Source: Saccharomycopsis phalli (taxonomy: Eukaryota > Ascomycota > Saccharomycetes > Ascoideales > Saccharomycopsidaceae). Taken from it: a stretch of 64,000 nucleotides of DNA. Of this stretch, positions 20,101 to 26,943 are shown piece after piece. Position 1 is the first letter of the stretch. Every line of letters begins with the position of its first letter. Both the position numbers and the translations under genes were made by a program. The notes beneath the pieces were generated by a model that saw only the letters and a program-made list of their open reading frames with translations, had not been told where the DNA came from and did not search any database. The DNA lies in the NCBI GenBank assembly GCA_020342235.1, contig CP073215.1, positions 744,001 through 808,000 on the forward strand, given 5' to 3'.

Positions 20101-20555
20101 AGAGTGACTATTCCAAGCGATGGTGCGAGGAAAATTATATCCAAGAAAGAGCCTTGCGGAAGGCAAAAGATGTTCGAGGACAGATTATCAAGATCATGAT
20201 GAAGTACCGGCATCCGATTATCTCCTGTGGCAGGGACTTTGATCGAATCAGAGTGGCTCTTTGTGACGGCTTGTTTAAGAATTCCGCCCGACGGGATCAT
20301 CTGGAATCCGGTGCCTATAAAACATTGTTGGAAGACACACCGGTGTACATGCACCCAAGCAGTTCTTTGTTTGGCAAACGGTCCGAGTATGTGATTTACC
20401 ACACGTTGGTTCTTACCTCGAGAGAATACATGCACTGTGCTACTACCATTGAGCCGCAATGGTTAGTGGAAGCAGCACCTACGTTTTTCAAAGTGGGCGA
20501 GGGAAAGAAGAAGGTCGGCAAGATTGTGTCAATGTATAAAAAGAGGGAGATATAG
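17190..20555 (+). CDS. PRP22: Pre-mRNA-splicing DEAH-box ATPase Prp22
   Basis: Prp22 drives release of spliced mRNA from the spliceosome. The 1121-residue protein has a helical N-terminus, a repetitive charged linker (residues 73-205), an S1 RNA-binding domain (about 228-305, IGKIYLGIVKNIKDFGAFIR) and the DEAH helicase core. Motifs are GETGSGKTTQ (about 504-513), TQPRRVAA, DEAH (601-604), SATLDSQKF, FLTGQEEID, TNIAETSITIDG and QRAGRAGRTGPGKCYRL. The WH/ratchet/OB modules follow, with YMHPSSSLFG. The S1 domain separates Prp22 from Prp2, Prp16 and Prp43. Length matches S. cerevisiae (1145). Codon 594 is CTG where relatives have Ser/Thr, which supports CUG-Ser decoding. Confidence 0.96.
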   Translation: MGDETSLVFNELQGILGDAADISVAEFLVSLAENAASVEKFTASLEENGAPFESAFVKKVYKMVKETRKIGYGTQENRDGTRENRNGTRENRNGTRENRNGTRENRDIGSRKRGANGNGRDQQEHEFKKYKEDKVNGESRENGFASESDVSKNDFRYGSRYDSRSDSRYDSRYDPKDNSRYNSKYNSRHSKYNSDYNSTEKFSEDVDEYGRSISRKDQYNIHDSSPEIGKIYLGIVKNIKDFGAFIRLQGFSDGPYDGLCHVSEMANVRVDHPSDVMSVGEQVYVKVTGLEGRRIKLSFKNIDQGSGIEEERPPRFSRKTSGRKLTSPERWELRQLIASGAISKEDHPELDEELQESRGDINLEPEEDVDIEVQQKLPGFLQGKSEEVDNNAALDTLKIVRKPDGSMNRAAMNGSELARQMKEKKLKELKEKRLKMIQDKKRRQADPLAKDPEEESTFQSQNKHASFGKRTNLPMDQQRQSLPVFGLRARFLELVQANQFLVIVGETGSGKTTQLTQYLMEAGYSLAKMVGCTQPRRVAAVSVAKRVAEEVGCRLGDAVGYSVRFDERTSPGTRIKYMTDGMLQREALADLNMLRYSVILLDEAHERTVATDVLFGLLKQAARNRPDLKILVTSATLDSQKFSRYFDDCPVLKIPGRTFPVDIMYTKEPEYDYLAASLDTVLQIHVSEPPGDILVFLTGQEEIDTACEALYERTKKLGKSISELIILPVYSSLPSEVQSRIFEPTPAGSRKCVIATNIAETSITIDGIFYVVDPGFVKINAYDAKLGMDSLVVSPISQAQANQRAGRAGRTGPGKCYRLYTEHAFNQELLPNSVPEIQRLNLCNTILMLKAIGIEDMLKFEFMDPPPTKTMLVALEDLYNLSALDDAGKLTKLGRKMADFPMDPSLSKCLISSVELKCSDDLITIVAMLSVPSVFYRPKNRQQQADLKKAKFNSTTGDHITLLNTYNKWQQSDYSKRWCEENYIQERALRKAKDVRGQIIKIMMKYRHPIISCGRDFDRIRVALCDGLFKNSARRDHLESGAYKTLLEDTPVYMHPSSSLFGKRSEYVIYHTLVLTSREYMHCATTIEPQWLVEAAPTFFKVGEGKKKVGKIVSMYKKREI
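17406..17510 (+). repeat. 21-bp coding repeat in PRP22
   Basis: Five tandem copies of a 21-bp unit (GGAACTCGGGAGAATCGAAA plus T) encode the heptad NGTRENR in the linker before the S1 domain. The middle copies are identical, indicating recent or ongoing unit turnover. A looser RYDS/YNSK repeat follows at about 17660-17790. Confidence 0.9.
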
Positions 20556-21347
20556 AGGTGTAACCTGGTATATTTGGTGTATAATAATATGAATACAATA
20601 GATTGGGATCGAGTAGGCAAGGTAGTTGATAATGCAGGTACGCGTCTTGAATTGTGGTGCCACGTGATCGAATGTATTCATAGCAACACGAGGACTGTAT
20701 TGTTGTGAATTGCAAGTGGTGACAATATGCTGAATGGAGACTTTTTGAATGACTGATTTTATGCTGAATCGTTTGTTTAAATGATTAGATGCAGAACTGT
20801 ATGTTTAACAGTTTTAATGTGAATCCCAGTTGTCTTTTAGTTGTCTTTTAGTTTTCTTCTAGTTGTCTTTTCTAAGATCAAGGCCATTTGTAATTCACTT
20901 TTATCAAATACTAAAAGTTACCCATCCTTTGACTTTTGACTAGTATGCAGAAGCACATTGGAGGAATTAGCGTCTTTTGCAACTTTGGACCAATTGAAAC
21001 CATTCACAGACACAAATTTGACAAGATTAAGGTGATTTAAGTTTAAGCTCGACAAGTGGCTTGAGCAAATCGTTGTGACTTGAGCAAATCGTGACTTTCC
21101 CGGTTCTGTAAGTACCAAAAGTGCAGGTCAATTATTCGTGTAAAGAAAATCAGCCAGTCCTCACTAAAAAATTGTCGTCATATATAATTGACTAAAATCA
21201 TTAAAACTCGCTGAACAATTTACATTTTCCGTAACGAGTTTGTGGAACATTGGATCATCCAGTTTTCGGAACGCGTCTGCACGTGTATATTACGCGTTAA
21301 AAATTCATGCTTCAAATTTCTCCACTGAATTCTCTCCAATTGCTCAA
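20556..21347. other. PRP22-POL1 spacer
   Basis: 0.8 kb. It contains the POL1 promoter sites at 21271-21297 and one further ACGCGT at 20640-20645. TTTTAGTTGTC recurs near 20835-20870. No gene seen. Confidence 0.6.
21271..21297. promoter_or_regulatory. Two MluI cell-cycle boxes flanking a CACGTG upstream of POL1
   Basis: ACGCGT at 21271-21276 and 21292-21297, with CACGTG at 21280-21285 between them, 51-77 bp before the ATG. ACGCGT is the MCB, bound by the Mbp1/Swi6 complex, which turns on DNA-replication genes at G1/S; POL1 is a classic MCB target in S. cerevisiae. Confidence 0.75.
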
Positions 21348-24300
21348 ATGGCTCCAAGAAAAGACAAGTTTGCTGCATTTGAACGCGCCAGAGCCGGCGA
21401 ATCGGCATCGGCAGTCCATGAGGATATTAAATATAACAGTATTTATGAAGAGCTCGATGAGGAGACGTATCGCAAACGAAAACGAGACGAGTTGTTGAAG
21501 GAAGATTTTGTCGTTGGTGACGTGAATAACGAGTATTTGGATGATGGAAACGATGTCGCTCGAATGGACGAATATGATGATGAGGAAGAAGAGTTGGATG
21601 TGAAGAAAAGCAAGCCAATTAACAAGTTTTTCCAACCGAGCTCGAGCAAGACTAAAAAAAGTGTAAAGAAGAAGTTGGTGGATGTGGACGATATCTTGGA
21701 GGATTTCGATATGGATTCCACCAGAAAAGTGAAGCGGACTAAAAAAACTGTTGCAGAAGTCGATGATTTGGACTATGGGTTGGTTAAACGACAACGAAAA
21801 GATAAGACTAGTCCAAAGGAGGAAGTTAAGCAAGAAGTACAAGACCAAGAGATGGTTGAGAATGAAATTAAGCAGGATGACGTCAAACAGGAGCAAGTCG
21901 AGGAAACCGAGATTAAAAAAGAAGTTAACGAGGACATGGACATTGATCTGTCTGATGAGGAGATCATTGTAGCACGGCGTCCAAAGAAGGTGCTTACCAA
22001 TTTCACACGGAACATAAACATGCTGGCCATAAAAAAAGCTCCTGAATTGCTGAGTCCTTTAAAGAGCCCCGAACGAAGCCCAGAACGAATCCAAAGCCCA
22101 GAAAAGATGCTTCACACCAGTCCCACAAAGTCTAACAAGGCATCTCCAGCCGATGTTTTGCTGCCTGAAGGATCGTTTAGAATGTACTGGATGGATTATG
22201 CTGAGACGGAAACCAGTCTTCTTTTGTTTGGCAAGGTCAAGACGAATTCCGGGAAGTATGTATCGAACATTCTTCAAATCAATGGTATAGAAAAGGAACT
22301 ATACTTTTTACCGCGGCAAGTCTCGCGAACTGAGGGCAATCCCGTGACGCCAAACGACGTTTATGATGAGATTGTGCCCAACTTGCTTGAGAAATATGGT
22401 CTTGAGTCCATCAAGGCCAAGCCGGAGTCAAAAAAGTATGCGTTTGATCTCCCCGACATGCCAAAAGAGGCTGAATATTTGAAGATCTTGATGCCGTATC
22501 AGACGCCAAAATGCCAGGGCTTGAATTTGCCGCTGGATATCGAAGGCGAGACGTTCTGTCGCGTGTTTGGCGTGTCTACTGATATCTTTGAGTCGTTTGT
22601 CGTGCAGAAAAACGTCATGGGCCCATGCTGGCTAGAAATCGATCAAGGGGACTTTACCAGCTTGTCCTCGACGTCCCACTGTCAGTTGGAAGTCGCGGTT
22701 TCTTCTCCAAAACACATTCGTGTGGTAGAGAGCTCGGAGTTCCCGCTCACCACTGTGTTGGGTCTCCATGTTATGCCAATCTACAATGAGAAAACCAACA
22801 AGCAAGAGGTTGCAGGAGTCTCCTTGGCAGTTTACCGAGACGTTGCCATGGACCATGTGTTGGCAGAAACGGTTCCTGATGAGACTTACAACTTGGTGAG
22901 GCCTGTGGGGATCTTGAAGACGAGTTTCCCGCCAGGACTTGCGAAAAAAGCCCAAGAAAATAAATTCAACATGGCGACGTTTCCTACCGAGCGGACGCTC
23001 ATCAGCTATCTATGTGCGCTTGTGAAACGAGTGGATCCGGACTTCTTTCTCGGGCATAATTTGGAGTCGTCTACCATGGATATCTTGATCCACCGGATGC
23101 ACGAGTTGAAGGTGCCGACTTGGAGTTTCTTTGGCCGTCGGAACAGAAAGCAGTGGCCCGAGAGATTGGTGCGCGGGGCTAAATACGCTTCGAGCTCGTT
23201 TATGAACAACGTGCGCATTAAGGAGATCTTCCAGGGCCGATTGGTGTGTGATATTAGCAACGAGTTGGGGAAGAGCGTGACGCTCAAGTGTCAGAGCTGG
23301 GACTTGGCAGAGATGTACGACTTGGTGTGCCACAAGCAGTACTACCACGTGGAGTTGAACTTGAACCAGTCGCAGTACTCGGAAGATCCGGACGCGTTGT
23401 TGAGCGCATTGAAAAACCTGGCGACACGTTGCACAATTGCGGTTGAAATTGCGTATGCGCTCCAGATTGTGCCATTGTCACGTACCTTGACCAACATTGT
23501 TGGCAATAGTTGGTCCAAGACCCTTGGAGGAACACGTACCGACCGAAGTGAGTTTCTCTTGTTGCACGAATTCAAGCGGAACAACTACATCTTGCCGGAC
23601 AAGGACACGCAGTTTGGCAAGAAGGACGACACTTCGCGTAAGGCTCAATACAAAGGTGGGTTGGTGCTTGAGCCGGAGGTTGGATTGCACAAGCTGTTTG
23701 TGGTGGTGATGGACTTCAACTCGTTGTACCCGAGCATCATTCAGGAGTTCAACATTTGCTTCACCACGATTGACCGTGACGCGTTCAATCGTACTGGTCT
23801 GGAGGAAGATCTTCCTGCGTATCCAGGTGAAGACGTGCCCCAGGGTATTCTTCCACGGGTGTTAAGCAGCCTTGTGGGCCGGCGGCGCGAGGTCAAGAAG
23901 CTCCTCAAGGCGAAAAACATTACCAGTGCGGAACGGAGCACATATGACATCAAGCAATTGGCACTCAAGCTCCAGGCCAACAGTTTGTACGGGTACCTTG
24001 GGTACGAAAAAGGACGGTTCTATGCCAAGGCCTTGGCGATGTTAACTACAGCCAAGGGCCGAGAGATTCTCTTGGAGACGAAAAAGTTGGCGGAAAGTAT
24101 CGACTTGCACACAATTTATGGAGACACGGATTCGCTCATGATCGAGACTCGCACCACCCTGTATGATGATGCAGTTGCATGCGCCCATCGGTTCCAGGAA
24201 GTTGTCAACGGCAAGCACACAGTGCTCGAGTTGGGGTTGGACAATGTGTTTCTGAGCATTCTCTTGCACCTGAAGAAGAAGTATGCAGCGTTTAATGTGG

Positions 24301-25463
24301 TCAAGGACGGAGACAAGTTCAAGCTGAGCTTGGAAGTGAAAGGATTGGACCTCCGGCGGCGTGAGTACTCGCCTCTTACCAAGGACACTTCCAACTACAT
24401 TCTCAACAAGATTTTGTCCGACGAGGAGTCCGAGACGGTCTTACACGATATCTACGAGCACCTTGAGTCGCTCACTGCGAAAATAAAGGCCAATGAGCTT
24501 CCGTTGGAGCAGTTCCGCATCAACACCAAGCTCAGCAAAGACCCTGCTTCTTATCCTGGAGGGAAGTCAATGCCCCAGGTCCAGGTGGCTCTCCGGCTCC
24601 GGAAACAGGGCAAAATCGTCCGGGCAGGCAGTGTCATAACTTATGTAATCACTGAGGCCCCTGAAGGTTCGCCAGCGGAACGTGCTCGCAGTTTGCAGGA
24701 AGTGCTTGCTAAGAACGCTAGTTTCCGTCCAGATCCAAAGTACTACCTAGAGAAACAGCTTTTTAATCCGCTTGAGCGGCTTCTTCAAACGTACCCTGGT
24801 ATTGACCTTGTTCGGCTTGCCGAGAGCCTTGGGCTTGAGGGCCGGAAATATGAGCGGAGAGACGTCTCCAGTCACCAGAACGGGCTTGTGCCGCTTGAGG
24901 CGACGATTTCCGATGAAGAACGCTACCGCCATTGCCATTTTCTTGCCTTGGAGTGCGGCTGTGGTGCCAAGTTCCATTTTGGCGGGATCGTCTCCAGTGA
25001 AAGCTACAAGGTGACCAGCGGAGGAATCTACTGTCTATCTTGTCGAACAACAATGGGTGTTCTTAGAATCACCAGTCAGTTGGAACGGCAAGTTCGGACG
25101 TACATCTCACAATACTACAGCTCGTGGTTGGTCTGTGACGACTCTTCTTGTGGGGTGGCGACAAGACAAATTGGTGTTTATGGAAGACGGTGTTTGAATT
25201 GCCGAGGATTGATGCGGTACAAATTTTCCGACCAGGAGCTTTATTGGCAACTAATGTATTTTCATACCATGTTTGATGTGGACATGAACAAGAAACAGGT
25301 GTTGAAAAGTGAAGTGTCTGAGACCTTGCCGGAGCACCAGGTCGCTGTTCTTGCGGAACAGAACCGTGAGTTGTTTCAACTATGCCAAGAGGTTTTGGAT
25401 AAGTATTTGAACAACAGTGCAAGACGGTTTGTCGACATGGCCAGTATTTTTGCTTTTATGTAG
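21348..25463 (+). CDS. POL1: DNA polymerase alpha catalytic subunit
   Basis: Pol1 extends the RNA primers made by primase and so starts leading strands and Okazaki fragments. The 1371-residue family B polymerase has a charged N-terminal region (1-230) and the inactive exonuclease-like domain. Polymerase motifs follow: A DFNSLYPSIIQEFNICF (about 787), B KLQANSLYGYLGY and C YGDTDSL (about 923). It ends with two cysteine clusters, CGCGAKFHFG...YCLSC and CDDSSCGVATRQ...CLNC, which bind zinc or the B subunit. The start is ATG 21348 (MAPRKDKFAAFERARAGE). The frame is open upstream, but that part holds the MCB promoter. CTG codons at 23694 and 24324 align with polar residues in S. cerevisiae. Confidence 0.97.
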   Translation: MAPRKDKFAAFERARAGESASAVHEDIKYNSIYEELDEETYRKRKRDELLKEDFVVGDVNNEYLDDGNDVARMDEYDDEEEELDVKKSKPINKFFQPSSSKTKKSVKKKLVDVDDILEDFDMDSTRKVKRTKKTVAEVDDLDYGLVKRQRKDKTSPKEEVKQEVQDQEMVENEIKQDDVKQEQVEETEIKKEVNEDMDIDLSDEEIIVARRPKKVLTNFTRNINMLAIKKAPELLSPLKSPERSPERIQSPEKMLHTSPTKSNKASPADVLLPEGSFRMYWMDYAETETSLLLFGKVKTNSGKYVSNILQINGIEKELYFLPRQVSRTEGNPVTPNDVYDEIVPNLLEKYGLESIKAKPESKKYAFDLPDMPKEAEYLKILMPYQTPKCQGLNLPLDIEGETFCRVFGVSTDIFESFVVQKNVMGPCWLEIDQGDFTSLSSTSHCQLEVAVSSPKHIRVVESSEFPLTTVLGLHVMPIYNEKTNKQEVAGVSLAVYRDVAMDHVLAETVPDETYNLVRPVGILKTSFPPGLAKKAQENKFNMATFPTERTLISYLCALVKRVDPDFFLGHNLESSTMDILIHRMHELKVPTWSFFGRRNRKQWPERLVRGAKYASSSFMNNVRIKEIFQGRLVCDISNELGKSVTLKCQSWDLAEMYDLVCHKQYYHVELNLNQSQYSEDPDALLSALKNLATRCTIAVEIAYALQIVPLSRTLTNIVGNSWSKTLGGTRTDRSEFLLLHEFKRNNYILPDKDTQFGKKDDTSRKAQYKGGLVLEPEVGLHKLFVVVMDFNSLYPSIIQEFNICFTTIDRDAFNRTGLEEDLPAYPGEDVPQGILPRVLSSLVGRRREVKKLLKAKNITSAERSTYDIKQLALKLQANSLYGYLGYEKGRFYAKALAMLTTAKGREILLETKKLAESIDLHTIYGDTDSLMIETRTTLYDDAVACAHRFQEVVNGKHTVLELGLDNVFLSILLHLKKKYAAFNVVKDGDKFKLSLEVKGLDLRRREYSPLTKDTSNYILNKILSDEESETVLHDIYEHLESLTAKIKANELPLEQFRINTKLSKDPASYPGGKSMPQVQVALRLRKQGKIVRAGSVITYVITEAPEGSPAERARSLQEVLAKNASFRPDPKYYLEKQLFNPLERLLQTYPGIDLVRLAESLGLEGRKYERRDVSSHQNGLVPLEATISDEERYRHCHFLALECGCGAKFHFGGIVSSESYKVTSGGIYCLSCRTTMGVLRITSQLERQVRTYISQYYSSWLVCDDSSCGVATRQIGVYGRRCLNCRGLMRYKFSDQELYWQLMYFHTMFDVDMNKKQVLKSEVSETLPEHQVAVLAEQNRELFQLCQEVLDKYLNNSARRFVDMASIFAFM

Positions 25464-26112
25464 CCAAATCATCGGGCACCAAGCGGGTACTGGATTGTTG
25501 AAGAGGTGGTGGGTATTAATGTCAATGGAATGAATATAATTGTAAGATGTCACGTTAGTTTGTAGAGTACGGGATATTAGTAGAGTACAAGATATCAGTA
25601 AAGTACAAGCAATATCCAGTGTGAGAAACATGCATAGCTCGATAATGATATTAGAACAACACTGTCGAAGTCTAATGGGCAACATCTAAGGAAATTTCAC
25701 TTGAGGTGTCCTTCTATATTCTACTTTTGGGTTTACCATTTAGTAAACTCAAACTGTACAACCAATATTACGTCATATCCAAGAGTAGCTTCAGTTATAA
25801 GGATAATAATCTTCACAGAGGCACAAAATTAGTCGGCCCAGGGAATTTCATAACGTAAAAGCTAGCAAAGTGTACACTCATCATACTCAAATACACTCCC
25901 AAAGAAATATGGCATTAAAGAGGCTCGTAAACTGAAAACAGAACCACGTGATTAATTGATACATGAATTGGATATTTTAGTATACAGGATACAAATTGTC
26001 ATCATCAGTGTAATATTTTAACTTCCCATACAACTCATCAAAGCACTGGAGCAGTGCATACTCAATTGTTTACCTGCGCATATGAAAAAAATACATCGCA
26101 AAGCAAAAAGGA

Positions 26113-26198
26113 AGCCCCTGGCAGGACTCGAACCCGCAATCCTCCGATGACTCCAGTTGAACCGGACTCGGAAGCGATACCGATTTCGCCACAAGAGC
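26113..26198 (-). tRNA. tRNA-Arg (anticodon CCG) with a 13-nt intron
   Basis: The minus strand folds into a class I tRNA. The acceptor stem is GCTCTTG/CAGGGGC with discriminator T, and U8 is present. The D stem is GCGA/TCGC, the anticodon stem TCCGA/TCGGA, the variable loop GGATT, and the T arm GCGGG-TTCGAGT-CCTGC. The mature RNA is 73 nt. The anticodon loop is 20 nt, so a 13-nt intron at the canonical 37/38 site is inferred, giving anticodon CCG for codon CGG. A run of five T follows the 3' end, suiting RNA polymerase III termination. The start resembles yeast tRNA-Arg(TCT) (GCTCGCGTGGCG). Confidence 0.85.
26149..26161 (-). other. tRNA-Arg intron
   Basis: Thirteen nucleotides, TTCAACTGGAGTC, between positions 37 and 38. 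Intron bases AACTGGA can pair with TCCGGTT, which spans the anticodon (one G-U), giving the anticodon-intron helix expected by the tRNA splicing endonuclease. Confidence 0.75.
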
Positions 26199-26943
26199 TT
26201 CTATGCAAGATTTTTTTTTCAGGGCCATCTGTTCATAGCTTAAAAATATTTTGATTATAACGAATTTAGTCCGGGCTAATCGTTATAACACTTATAATCC
26301 TTATCCAACAGCCCAAGGCCTGTTGACTACAATGTATAAGTTGTAAGATGAGCTCAGAATACCAGTGCCGTTCATGTTGTTCTCTTTTCTATTTATCATT
26401 CTCTTAAGTAGGGTAAACCTAACCTTATCGTCCAAGTGAGATCATCATGTCTCCTTAACCATTCATCCATTACCAGAACATTAACACGTGCCATGTTCAC
26501 ATGACCACGTTGTCACGTGAAAGGTCCACCTGACCTTATATCGTTACATTGATATGATTCTCACATTCCAGCTGGTAATATACGGTTAATTTTTATCACA
26601 TGATAAGAAACATGTATGGAATGTTGCAGCAAGTGAAATAGAACCAGACTGGGCTGTAGAATGAAGATTTACAGCACGTTTTCCTTTCAAGGGTACATTC
26701 GATAAGATATCAAGCAAGACATTTCTCGATACCATTTGGTAAGATATCAAATAGGACGTCTCACAATACCATTCAAGACCAAAGATACGCACCCAAGATC
26801 CAACAGTCGTATATAGAAACCCAATCGATATAAACTCTTGCCAAACAGAATGATTTTACATAACAAGACCTCGCGGATTTGCTTTCCTACTTCTATACCC
26901 CTTGTCACGTCACCAATCATGTATGTAATAAACAACTGCCATT

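Larger units (their letters stand above)
25464..26943. other. Convergent POL1-MSH2 spacer with tRNA-Arg
   Basis: 1.5 kb holding one tRNA gene at 26113-26198. Just 3' of POL1 the phrase TAGAGTACAAGATATCAGTA recurs loosely (25560-25610). CACGTG occurs near 25944, 26486 and 26514. No protein gene seen. Confidence 0.6.

Noticed and set aside
21240-21347. 36-codon in-frame extension upstream of POL1
   Set aside because: It has no ATG, no family similarity, and contains the MCB and CACGTG promoter sites.
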